NCBI RefSeq assembly: GCF_003051085.1
Contig: NZ_QAOM01000023.1
Location: 1 to 41,048, forward strand
Direction: 5' to 3'
Length of the DNA stretch: 41,048 nt
Source: Trichococcus patagoniensis
GTDB taxonomy: Bacteria > Bacillota > Bacilli > Lactobacillales > Aerococcaceae
Made by a program: the position numbers and the translations under genes. Position 1 is the first letter of the stretch. Every line of letters begins with the position of its first letter. The notes below the pieces were generated by a model. The model did no database searches. It saw nothing but the letters and a program-made list of their open reading frames with translations, and had not been told where the DNA came from. Positions 25,681 to 34,082 of the stretch are shown in pieces.

Positions 25681-27850
25681 TCCAAAATTAGTAACCAAAA
25701 CAGAAGATGTAACCTATTATAAATTGAACAATGAAATCAATCGTCCGATTGATAATGCCATCCCTTTGCATAAGGATAAGGAAGCCGTCAGGGCGTATTT
25801 CCTGGAACATGTGAATCCAAACACGGTTTTCTTCTATACTTTGGATGAAAAATTGAATTATTTGATCGAACACGATTATATCGAAAAAGAATTCCTGGAG
25901 AAATACCCACTTGATTTCATCAAAAAGTTGATGCAGGATACGTACAACAAGAAATTCCGTTTCAGATCGTTCATGGCGGCCTACAAGTTCTATACCCAGT
26001 ACGCGCTGAAGACGAACGACGGCAAGCGTTATTTGGAGCGTTACGAAGACCGGATCGTCTTCAATGCACTCTTTTTGGCTGACGGGGACCAGCAGTTGGC
26101 TGTCGACTTGGCGGAAGAGATGATCCATCAACGTTACCAACCGGCGACGCCTACCTTTTTGAATGCAGGCAGAAAACGCCGCGGGGAATTGGTGTCGTGT
26201 TTCCTGATCCAAACGACGGATGACATGAACAGCATCGGCCGCACGATCAACAGTGCGCTGCAGTTGTCCCGCATCGGCGGAGGCGTCGGCGTCAACCTGT
26301 CGAACGTCCGGGCAGCCGGGGATCCGATCAAAAAAATCGAGAATGCGTCGAGCGGCGTCGTGCCGATCATGAAGCTTCTCGAAGACAGCTTCAGCTATTC
26401 CAACCAGCTGGGCCAACGCAACGGAGCCGGTGCGGTGTATTTGAACGTATTCCATCCGGACATCGTGGCTTTCCTGTCCACGAAAAAGGAAAATGCCGAT
26501 GAAAAAATCCGCGTGAAGACACTTTCGCTGGGGCTGGTCATTCCGGATAAATTTTATGAGTTGGCGGCGAAGGACGACCAGATGTACCTGTTCAGCCCGT
26601 ATGATGTGGAGCGGATCTACGGCAAACCCTTCTCCTATGTCGACATCACCGCGGAATACGAGAACCTGGTCAACAATCCGGAAATCTCCAAATCGAAGAT
26701 CCGTGCCCGTGACCTTGAAAACGAGATCAGCAAACTGCAGCAAGAATCCGGCTATCCGTACATCATCAACATCGATACGGCCAACCGCGCGAATCCGGTG
26801 GACGGAACGATCGTCATGAGCAACCTGTGCTCGGAAATTCTGCAAGTGCAGCAACCCTCCTTATTGAATGATAAACAAGAATATGAAGTGCTGGGAACGG
26901 ACATCAGCTGCAACTTGGGTTCAACGAACATTCCGAACCTGATGAAATCGCCTGATTTCGGAAAATCGGTCGAAACGATGGTCCGCGCCTTGACTTACGT
27001 AACCGACCACTCAAGCATCGATGCGGTCCCTACAATCAAAAATGGGAACGATCAAGCACATACGATCGGTTTGGGCGGCATGGGCCTGCACACGATGTTC
27101 GCAACCAATCAGATGCATTACGGTTCGCCGGAATCCATCGAATTCACGGACATCTACTTTATGCTTTTGAATTATTATACGTTGGCGGCCAGCAACAAAA
27201 TCGCTAAAGAACGCGGGGAAGCATTCGTCAATTTCGAGAAATCCACATACTATACAGGCGAATATTTTGATGCGTACACCGATTCCGATGTCGTCTTCCA
27301 ATCCGAAAAAGTGAAACAAATCTTCGAAGGAATCAAGGTGCCTACGAAGGAAGAGTGGTCTGGTCTGAAAAAATCCGTCCATGAATTCGGCTTGTATCAC
27401 CAAAACCGTTTGGCGATCGCGCCGACAGGTTCTATCAGTTATGTAAATGAAACGAGTGCGAGCCTGCACCCGATTACGCGTCTGATTGAAGAGCGGCAAG
27501 AGAAGAAAACCGGCAAAACTTATTATCCGGCACCGCAGCTTTCCAACGAAACGATGCCTTATTATCGTTCGGCCTATGATATCGATATGCGCCGGGTCAT
27601 CGATATTTATGTCGCTGCCCAAAAGCACATCGATCAAGGCATGAGCCTGACGTTGTTCATGCGTTCCGAATTACCTGAAGGCATGTACGAATGGAAAGAA
27701 GGCCGCACCAATAAAATGACGACACGCGACCTGAACATTCTGCGCAATTACGCCTGGAGAAAAGGCGCAAAATCCATTTATTATGTGCGTACATTTACGG
27801 AAAACAACGACGAAATCGGAGCGAATGCTTGCGAATCATGCACGATCTGA
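25673..27850 (+). CDS. nrdE: Class Ib ribonucleotide reductase alpha subunit
   Basis: The 725-residue protein has the class Ib layout without the N-terminal ATP cone, so it lacks the dATP activity switch. Cys in VSCFLIQTTDD and Cys in SCNLGSTN form the redox pair; NLCSEI holds the thiyl-radical Cys with its Asn and Glu partners; the C-terminal tail ends GANACESCTI, the CxxC that re-reduces the site. It turns ribonucleoside diphosphates into deoxy forms. Starts with TTG (ORF overlaps nrdI end). Position 68 bases before nrdF, same operon. Confidence 0.97.
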   Translation: MDSPKLVTKTEDVTYYKLNNEINRPIDNAIPLHKDKEAVRAYFLEHVNPNTVFFYTLDEKLNYLIEHDYIEKEFLEKYPLDFIKKLMQDTYNKKFRFRSFMAAYKFYTQYALKTNDGKRYLERYEDRIVFNALFLADGDQQLAVDLAEEMIHQRYQPATPTFLNAGRKRRGELVSCFLIQTTDDMNSIGRTINSALQLSRIGGGVGVNLSNVRAAGDPIKKIENASSGVVPIMKLLEDSFSYSNQLGQRNGAGAVYLNVFHPDIVAFLSTKKENADEKIRVKTLSLGLVIPDKFYELAAKDDQMYLFSPYDVERIYGKPFSYVDITAEYENLVNNPEISKSKIRARDLENEISKLQQESGYPYIINIDTANRANPVDGTIVMSNLCSEILQVQQPSLLNDKQEYEVLGTDISCNLGSTNIPNLMKSPDFGKSVETMVRALTYVTDHSSIDAVPTIKNGNDQAHTIGLGGMGLHTMFATNQMHYGSPESIEFTDIYFMLLNYYTLAASNKIAKERGEAFVNFEKSTYYTGEYFDAYTDSDVVFQSEKVKQIFEGIKVPTKEEWSGLKKSVHEFGLYHQNRLAIAPTGSISYVNETSASLHPITRLIEERQEKKTGKTYYPAPQLSNETMPYYRSAYDIDMRRVIDIYVAAQKHIDQGMSLTLFMRSELPEGMYEWKEGRTNKMTTRDLNILRNYAWRKGAKSIYYVRTFTENNDEIGANACESCTI

Positions 27851-27918
27851 TGATGCAGCGCAACGGTATTTGATTACCCGTCATGTAATAATCGGAAAGT
27901 CTAACGGAGGAATGAAGG

Positions 27919-28884
27919 ATGGCAAACAAGCCTTATATAGCAATCAATTGGAACAGCATCGAAGACATGCTGGACAAGTTGACATGGGAGAAACTGACGG
28001 AACAATTCTGGTTGGATACGCGGATTCCATTGTCCAATGATTTGGACGACTGGCGCACCCTCAGCAAACCCGAGCAGGATATGTTGGGAAAAGTTTTCGG
28101 CGGATTGACGCTTCTGGACACGCTGCAATCGCAGGACGGCATCGCAGCCATGAAGGAAGATATGCGCACACAACACGAGGAAGCGGTATTGAACAATATC
28201 CAGTTCATGGAATCTGTGCACGCGAAAAGCTACTCTTCGATCTTCAGCACGTTGAACACGAAGGCTGAAATCGAGGACATCTTCAACTGGACGAACAGCA
28301 ATGAATTCATCCAGCGTAAAGCCAGTCTGATCAACGATATCTACAAGACCGGGAATCAGTTGGAAAAGAAAGCCGCCAGCGTGCTGCTGGAATCTTTCCT
28401 TTTCTATTCGGGATTCTACGCACCGCTTTGGTATCTGGGCAACAATAAATTGCCGAACGTGGCGGAGATCATCAAACTGATCCTGCGCGACGAATCGGTC
28501 CACGGCACGTATATCGGCTACAAATTCCAGATCGCATTTAACCAACTGTCCGAAACGGAACAGGAAGAAATGAAAAATTGGGTTTATATGCTGACGTATG
28601 AACTGTACAACAATGAAGTGAAATACACGCAATACATCTACGACGAGTTGGGCTGGACGGAGCGCGTCAAAGTTTTCATCCGCTACAATGCGAACAAAGC
28701 CCTGCAGAACTTGGGCTTCGATCCCTTGTTCCCTGACACGGCTGATGATGTGAATCCAATCGTCATGAACGGTATTTCGACCGGCACCAGCAACCACGAT
28801 TTCTTCTCGCAAGTCGGGAACGGCTACCTGTTGGGTGCCGTCGAGGCGATGGAAGACGAAGATTACGTCAAATGGATTGATTAA
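27919..28884 (+). CDS. nrdF: Class Ib ribonucleotide reductase beta subunit
   Basis: The 321-residue protein carries the dimetal ligands of NrdF: Asp in LDTLQSQDG, E-x2-H in FMESVHAKSY with the radical Tyr three residues after the His, Glu in SVLLESFLFYSGF and E-x2-H in RDESVHG. It holds the manganese-tyrosyl radical needed by NrdE. Start has GGAGGA before ATG. Followed by a strong terminator. Full family length. Confidence 0.97.
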   Translation: MANKPYIAINWNSIEDMLDKLTWEKLTEQFWLDTRIPLSNDLDDWRTLSKPEQDMLGKVFGGLTLLDTLQSQDGIAAMKEDMRTQHEEAVLNNIQFMESVHAKSYSSIFSTLNTKAEIEDIFNWTNSNEFIQRKASLINDIYKTGNQLEKKAASVLLESFLFYSGFYAPLWYLGNNKLPNVAEIIKLILRDESVHGTYIGYKFQIAFNQLSETEQEEMKNWVYMLTYELYNNEVKYTQYIYDELGWTERVKVFIRYNANKALQNLGFDPLFPDTADDVNPIVMNGISTGTSNHDFFSQVGNGYLLGAVEAMEDEDYVKWID

Positions 28885-28887
28885 AAT

Positions 28888-28936
28888 AAAAAGCAAGGAG
28901 AGCGGCGGATCGATTCGCTGCTTTCCTTGCTTTTTT
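28888..28936 (+). terminator. Terminator of nrdIEF
   Basis: AAAAGCAAGGA pairs with TCCTTGCTTTT, with further pairing of AGCGGC and GCTGCT, followed by TTTTTT. Confidence 0.88.
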
Positions 28937-28984
28937 GCATATGTCCCTCGACAATTCTAGGGTTGCTTGCTGAGCCAGGGTCAG

Positions 28985-29222
28985 AACCATGAATAACATC
29001 CTGTTATCCATGGTTTTAGCCTGAAATCGGGCCAGAACCATGGATAACTTCCGCTTATCCATGGTTTGGCTCGTAATTGGGTCTGAAACCATGAATAACT
29101 TCCGCTTATCCATGGTTTCAGCCTGAAATCGGGCCATAAAGATGAATAATTTCCGCTTATCCATGGTTTCAGCCTGAAATCGGACCATAAAGATGAATAA
29201 TTTCCGATTATCCATCTTTATG
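28985..29222. repeat. Five-copy 51-bp tandem hairpin repeat
   Basis: Units start at 28985, 29036, 29087, 29138 and 29189. Units 1-3 have arms AACCATG(G/A)ATAAC and TTATCCATGGTT. Unit 5 has both arms changed (AAAGATGAATAAT and ATTATCCATCTTT), so pairing is kept; unit 4 has a new left arm with an old right arm and pairs poorly. Spacer blocks such as CAGCCTGAAATCGG are conserved. A minus-strand reading frame (29266-28868) with a 17-residue repeat exists because 51 is a multiple of three; I see no ribosome binding site for it. The units follow the nrdF terminator. About 60 bases up to the Pho box show nothing more. Confidence 0.88.
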
Positions 29223-29279
29223 GCTATACCTGACTGCCTATCTGTACAAAAATGCTGCAGCCGCATGGTTTCATTGCTG

Positions 29280-29318
29280 TTTACAAAACCATTACAACGA
29301 ATTTAACTGATATTTACA
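29280..29318 (+). promoter_or_regulatory. Pho box: four TTTACA-like repeats at exact 11-bp spacing
   Basis: TTTACA at 29280, ATTACA at 29291, TTTAAC at 29302 and TTTACA at 29313 recur every 11 bp, as in PhoP operators. A TAGTAT at 29328-29333 is a suitable -10; the repeats then cover about -60 to -22, the place of activating PhoP sites in B. subtilis. This implies induction at low phosphate of the following operon. Confidence 0.7.
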
Positions 29319-29398
29319 ACCATCTGGTAGTATTTATTTGTAGTCAAATACGGAATGAGAATGAATGAAACATCATTCATAAATAAGGAGAGAAAAAA

Positions 29399-30511
29399 AT
29401 GAGATTGTCCAACAAAAGATTGTTTGCGGGTTTGGCCTTAAGCAGTATGCTAATTTTGAGTGCGTGCGGAACAGAGGCAGCGACTACTACTGAGGCGGAA
29501 GTCGATCTGAATGCATTGACACTGGGTGAAATCGAAACGCAAGCCCAAGAAGAGGGCCATGTGGAATCAGTAGGGATGCCGGATACGTGGGCTAACTGGG
29601 GCGAGACTTGGGAAGAGCTGGATACGACATATGGTTTGACGCATGCCGATACGGATATGAGTTCAGCGGAAGAATTGGCGTTATTCAAGGCTGAACAGAA
29701 TAATCCGACGAAAGACATCGGCGACGTCGGTCAATCGTTCGGGCCCGTAGCAGAAGAGGACGGGTTGACCTTAGCTTATAAAACTTCTTATTGGGATGAT
29801 ATCCCCGAGTGGGCCAAGGATGATGACGGCGATTGGATCGTCGGATACTACGGAACGCTTTCGTTCATCACTAATTCGGAAAAAGTAACAGACGCCCCGA
29901 CAAGCTTTGCCGATATCCTGGCGGGCGATTACAAAGTAACGGTTGGCGATGTAAATGCCGCTACACAAGCGCAAAACGCAGTATTGGCAGCGGCAATCGC
30001 TAATGGCGGAGATGAAACAAACTTAGATCCCGGCATTGCTTTCTTCGCGCAATTAGCTGAACAAGGCAGATTGGACTTGGGCGATACGTCATTGGCCCGT
30101 TTGGAATCAGGCGAAATCGAAGTCGGATTGTTCTGGGACTTCAACGCATTGAATTATGCAAACCAGGTTGCAGAAACGAATCCGAACGCCAGTTTTGAAG
30201 TGACCATTCCGCAGGATGGAACGATCCAAAGCGGATACGCAACAGTCATCAATGCGACCGCGCCTAACCCGCATGCCGCAGCATTGGCCCGTGAATATAT
30301 CCTTTCTGATGAAGGACAGATCAATTTGGCAAAAGGCTATGCACGTCCGATCCGCGATAATGTCGAATTGCCGCAAGAAGTGCAGGATATCCTGCTTCCG
30401 GCAGAACAATATGTCAAGGCACAACCGGTTTCCGATTTCGATGCATGGGAAGAGGCTGCAGCCGGTCTTGGCCAAAGATGGCAAGAAGAAGTCCTGACGA
30501 AAGTAAAATAA
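29399..30511 (+). CDS. Substrate-binding lipoprotein of a Pho-controlled ABC importer
   Basis: The 370-residue protein starts with a lipoprotein signal peptide (LSSMLILSAC, lipid-bearing Cys23). The mature part resembles the family of periplasmic binding proteins for iron, polyamines, thiamine and aminoethylphosphonate (type 2 fold, ADTDMSSAEELALFKAE and GYATVINATAPNPHAA regions). The substrate is not decided by sequence. Context argues for a phosphorus compound: a Pho box upstream and a phosphodiesterase-like enzyme as next gene. GGAG lies 9 nt before the ATG. Confidence 0.85.
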   Translation: MRLSNKRLFAGLALSSMLILSACGTEAATTTEAEVDLNALTLGEIETQAQEEGHVESVGMPDTWANWGETWEELDTTYGLTHADTDMSSAEELALFKAEQNNPTKDIGDVGQSFGPVAEEDGLTLAYKTSYWDDIPEWAKDDDGDWIVGYYGTLSFITNSEKVTDAPTSFADILAGDYKVTVGDVNAATQAQNAVLAAAIANGGDETNLDPGIAFFAQLAEQGRLDLGDTSLARLESGEIEVGLFWDFNALNYANQVAETNPNASFEVTIPQDGTIQSGYATVINATAPNPHAAALAREYILSDEGQINLAKGYARPIRDNVELPQEVQDILLPAEQYVKAQPVSDFDAWEEAAAGLGQRWQEEVLTKVK

Positions 30512-30526
30512 TCGAGGTTGAATACA

Positions 30527-31378
30527 GTGGATAAAGTGATTTTTGTAGTGTTGGACGGATTGAATGCCAAGACAGCCCATAACCATATGGGCTTCTTGGA
30601 GCATCTGGTCGAAAAGGGAATTATGGCGGCTTATACCGTCAAATCAGAGATGCCTGCGCAATCAAGGCCTCTGTATGAAGTCTTGCAGTCTGGTGTGCCA
30701 TCTTCTGAAAATGGCATTACCTCAAACCGAACGGTCCGTCGTTCCAAAGAACGGAGCGTTTTTGAGATCGCCAAGGATAATGGACTCAAAACGGGTGCAG
30801 CCAGTTATTACTGGGTAAGCGAACTCTATAACCGCGCACCGTTTCAATTGATGGAGGACAGGATCCAACTGGATACGGATTCCCTCATCGAGCATGGCAT
30901 TTTTTATCACGAGGATCATTACCCGGACAGCCATCTGATTGCGGACGGCGATTACCTGATCCGGAAGAAGGCGACGGATTATACGCTGATCCATTCGATG
31001 AACATCGATGACGCGGGCCATAAATTCGGTGCCGGCAGCAAGGAATATGTCCAGGCGACCGTCCGAGTGGATGCCGAACTTTCCCAGTACATCTGGAGAT
31101 GGATGAACGAAGGCTATCAGATTGTGGTCACTTCCGACCACGGCATGAATGATTATCATACGCATAATGGCATCTCGGATGAAGACCGTCTTGTCCCGCT
31201 GTATTTGTTTTCGGAAAAAGTGATCATCAAGGATTTCCGCAAAGAAGGTGCCGTTGTGCCCCAACTGGAAATAGCGCCATTCTTATGCAGATTATTGGGC
31301 ATTCCGGCTGGGGATCGGATGCAGGCGATTCAGGGCATCCTTATGAAAAGGGGCTCAGATGATGATGCAGCGGAATGA
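30527..31378 (+). CDS. Alkaline-phosphatase superfamily phosphodiesterase/phosphatase
   Basis: The 283-residue protein has the metal-binding pattern of nucleotide pyrophosphatase/phosphodiesterase-like members of the alkaline phosphatase superfamily: VVLDGLN with the following Thr as likely nucleophile (residues 8-16), D-x3-H in NIDDAGHKFG, SDHG in TSDHGMND and HTHNG. No signal peptide, so it should act in the cytoplasm on the imported compound. I chose GTG 30527 (GAGG 9 nt upstream); TTG 30518 touches the ribosome binding site. It overlaps the first permease gene by 20 bases, a sign of tight coupling. Substrate (glycerophosphodiester, phosphonate or nucleotide) is open. Confidence 0.82.
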   Translation: MDKVIFVVLDGLNAKTAHNHMGFLEHLVEKGIMAAYTVKSEMPAQSRPLYEVLQSGVPSSENGITSNRTVRRSKERSVFEIAKDNGLKTGAASYYWVSELYNRAPFQLMEDRIQLDTDSLIEHGIFYHEDHYPDSHLIADGDYLIRKKATDYTLIHSMNIDDAGHKFGAGSKEYVQATVRVDAELSQYIWRWMNEGYQIVVTSDHGMNDYHTHNGISDEDRLVPLYLFSEKVIIKDFRKEGAVVPQLEIAPFLCRLLGIPAGDRMQAIQGILMKRGSDDDAAE

Positions 31379-32210
31379 AAAACGCAAGTACCTAGTATTG
31401 TTGTTGCCGTTCGCGCTGCTGATCCTCCTGTTCGAACTGCTGCCGTTAGCCAATATCCTCATCAACAGTTTTTTGGAACCCGGAACAGGCGGCATTACGT
31501 TCGCCAACTTCACGACCATTTTTACGAGCGATTATTATCTGATGTCGATCAAGAACAGCCTGTTCGTTTCCTTGCTTTCCGCATTTATCGGGATTGCGAT
31601 CGCGCTCCTGGGCGCCTATGCCATCCATACGGCAGGAGACAGAATGAAAAAGCTCTATATCACGACATTGAATATGACCTCGAACTTCCAAGGCATCGTA
31701 TTGGCTTTTGCCTTCATTCTGCTCTTGGGGAATTCAGGGATCCTGACAACCTTGGGTGAAAAATGGAACTTGGCCGCCTTGAACAACTATGATCTGTACA
31801 CAACATCGGGTATCCTGATTACCTTCATTTATTTCCAAATACCATTGGCTACCTTATTGCTCTATCCTTCTTTTGACGGCATCAAGACAGAATATAAGGA
31901 AGCCGCCAGTCTGATGAATGCGACGACTTGGCAATTCTGGTCAAAAATTGGTCTCCCATTGGTGTTGCCCAGCATTTTCGGAACATTTTCCGTTCTGTTT
32001 TCGAATGCATTGGCGGCCTATGCGACACCCTATGCTCTGTTGGGGAACAATTATGCCTTGTTGCCGATCAGGATTTCATCCATGTTCACGGGCGATGTCG
32101 TGCAACAAGTGGAATTGGGAAGTGCCTTGTCGATCGTGATGCTCGTATTGATGAGCACGATGACCTTGATAAGCAACAGTCTATTGAAGAAATTCAGAAA
32201 GGGTGTGTGA
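31359..32210 (+). CDS. ABC importer permease 1
   Basis: The 283-residue protein has about six hydrophobic segments and an EAA loop near EYKEAASLMNATTWQFWSKI-GLPLVLP (about 190-220). It belongs to the binding-protein-dependent permeases that work as pairs, the partner being the next gene. Three ATG codons in a row begin the frame at 31359 and overlap the preceding gene. Substrate as for the binding lipoprotein. Confidence 0.88.
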   Translation: MMMQRNEKRKYLVLLLPFALLILLFELLPLANILINSFLEPGTGGITFANFTTIFTSDYYLMSIKNSLFVSLLSAFIGIAIALLGAYAIHTAGDRMKKLYITTLNMTSNFQGIVLAFAFILLLGNSGILTTLGEKWNLAALNNYDLYTTSGILITFIYFQIPLATLLLYPSFDGIKTEYKEAASLMNATTWQFWSKIGLPLVLPSIFGTFSVLFSNALAAYATPYALLGNNYALLPIRISSMFTGDVVQQVELGSALSIVMLVLMSTMTLISNSLLKKFRKGV

Positions 32211-32213
32211 AAA

Positions 32214-33032
32214 ATGAAGAAACGAAGCAATGCCTTTTCTTCATTCATAATCCTGATCCTTTCGATCCTCCTGTTGCTGCCTCTGTTTGTGACGCTGCTG
32301 AATTCTTTGTTCAGGGACTTGAGCAACATCATCCCTGAAGGCTTCACTTTATCGTTCTATGCAGATATTTTTGCGGGTTCGGGAGGCATGACAGGCGCGA
32401 TCGGCAGGTCTTTGGTGATTGCCATCATACCGACGCTCGTTTTATTGGTGCTTCTGTTATTGGCGATGTATGTCGTGCAGATCCATTATCCAAAGTGGGA
32501 TAAATACCTGGATCTGTTGTCGAAAATCCCGTATGGCATCCAAGGGGTCATCCTCGCGGTCTCGATCATTTCGCTATATGCTTCTTCCAGCACTTTTCTG
32601 TCGAACCGTATTTTTTTGCTGAGCTGTGCCTATGGGGTCGTGATTCTGCCCTATATGTACCAAGGCATAAAAAATGCGTTGACCACATTGGAAATTATGC
32701 CGATTCTGGAGGCTGCGGAGACACTGGGGGCGAGCAAGCTTTATGCCTATTTCCGGATCATCGTGCCCAGTGTATTGAAAGGGTTGGTTGCGACGATACT
32801 GCTCTCGATAGGCATCCTGTTCAGCGATTTCGTGCTGGTTAACATCATTGCCGGCAGCTACTACGAAACAACCAGCATTTTCCTGGATAAAACCAGAAGC
32901 GTATCGGGTCATGCCGCAAGCGCGATTTCGGTAGTCATCTTCTGCATGATGCTGATTTTGACCAATTTGGCGGGATATTTGGGATCGAAAGAGACCAAAA
33001 AAGCAAAAACGAACGCCACAACAAATGAATAA
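32214..33032 (+). CDS. ABC importer permease 2
   Basis: The 272-residue protein has six hydrophobic segments and an EAA loop (LEAAETLGASKLYAYFRIIV). With permease 1 it forms the channel of the same importer; three bases separate the two genes. The start follows GAAAGGGTG within the preceding gene's end. Confidence 0.88.
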   Translation: MKKRSNAFSSFIILILSILLLLPLFVTLLNSLFRDLSNIIPEGFTLSFYADIFAGSGGMTGAIGRSLVIAIIPTLVLLVLLLLAMYVVQIHYPKWDKYLDLLSKIPYGIQGVILAVSIISLYASSSTFLSNRIFLLSCAYGVVILPYMYQGIKNALTTLEIMPILEAAETLGASKLYAYFRIIVPSVLKGLVATILLSIGILFSDFVLVNIIAGSYYETTSIFLDKTRSVSGHAASAISVVIFCMMLILTNLAGYLGSKETKKAKTNATTNE

Positions 33033-33065
33033 GAACCACATTTTGTGAAGTATAGAGGAGAAATA

Positions 33066-34082
33066 ATGGCGTATATAGAGTTCAGAAACATTCGAAAATC
33101 ATATGACGGTGAAAATTTAGTTTTGAAAGATCTCAATCTGCAGGTGAATGAAGGCGATTTGGTCACTCTGTTAGGACCGTCCGGGTGCGGGAAATCTACC
33201 TTGCTGCGTTCGCTTGCCGGTTTTGAAAGTATTGACGGGGGCAGCATCCACATAAACGGCCAGGATGTGACGGATTTTCCGCCGGGGAAACGGAATATCG
33301 GGATGGTTTTCCAACAATACTCGTTGTTCCCCAACATGAATGTAGCGGAAAATATCGCATTCGGTTTGAAGATGCAGAAAATGGACGCTGCGACAATCAA
33401 AGAAAAAGTCGCCCGCATCATTGAACTCGTGGAATTGTCGGGGAAAGAGGACCATTATCCGACGCAGCTGTCAGGCGGTCAAAAGCAGCGGGTAGCCTTG
33501 GCGCGGGCCATCGTAACAGAGCCGAAAGTGTTGTTGCTGGATGAGCCCTTGTCCGCCATCGATGCGTTGCTGCGGAAAAATCTCCAAAAGCAAATCCGCC
33601 GCATCCAGAAGGCACTGCATATCACAACAATCTTTGTCACGCATGACCAGGATGAAGCGATGCTGATGTCGGATGTCATCCATGTCATGGCTTCCGGAAA
33701 AATCGAGCAGTCGGGCACACCGACCGAAATTTACACGCATCCAGAAACGCATTTCGTCGCTTCGTTCATCGGCAACTATAATCTGTTGAGCAGTTCGGAT
33801 TTTGAAAAATTGACCCAGAAAAAAACGCAGGCAAGCCAAATTGCCATCCGTCCGGAAGCCATCGAGTATTTCAAGGAGCCTCAGCCCCGAACGGAAGATC
33901 ATTTATATTTTAAAGGGAAAGTAATCGACGAAACAATCAGCGGGAATATCTTATCCTATGTGATCGAAACCGATCAAGGTGTCCATTTACGGGCGGATCA
34001 TCTCTACCGAACCTTCAATCTGCTTGATAAAGGCGCGCGCGTCTTTTTGAAAGTGGAGAAACGTAATGTCCTGGAGTTTTAA
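33066..34082 (+). CDS. ABC importer ATPase with C-terminal TOBE region
   Basis: The 338-residue protein has Walker A GPSGCGKST, Q-loop VFQQYSLFPNMNV, signature [14 protein letters not shown], Walker B VLLLDEPLSAID, H-loop FVTHDQDEA, then a C-terminal regulatory region (about 240-338) of the PotA/CysA/FbpC type. Start chosen at ATG 33066 with GAGGAG 5 nt upstream; a longer frame from 33045 lacks support. It closes the five-gene operon and its end is immediately followed by a terminator. Confidence 0.92.
   Translation: MAYIEFRNIRKSYDGENLVLKDLNLQVNEGDLVTLLGPSGCGKSTLLRSLAGFESIDGGSIHINGQDVTDFPPGKRNIGMVFQQYSLFPNMNVAENIAFGLKMQKMDAATIKEKVARIIELVELSGKEDHYPTQLSGGQKQRVALARAIVTEPKVLLLDEPLSAIDALLRKNLQKQIRRIQKALHITTIFVTHDQDEAMLMSDVIHVMASGKIEQSGTPTEIYTHPETHFVASFIGNYNLLSSSDFEKLTQKKTQASQIAIRPEAIEYFKEPQPRTEDHLYFKGKVIDETISGNILSYVIETDQGVHLRADHLYRTFNLLDKGARVFLKVEKRNVLEF

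Noticed and set aside
25688-26854. A 388-residue minus-strand frame inside nrdE
   Set aside because: It is the antisense of a clearly coding, conserved gene with biased codon use; such long antisense frames are common in sequences of this composition.
28868-29266. A 132-residue minus-strand frame with a 17-residue repeat (MDKRKLF...ARFQAET)
   Set aside because: It follows from the 51-bp period being a multiple of three, has no ribosome binding site, starts inside unique DNA and runs over the nrdF terminator into nrdF. Hairpin structure explains the conservation better.
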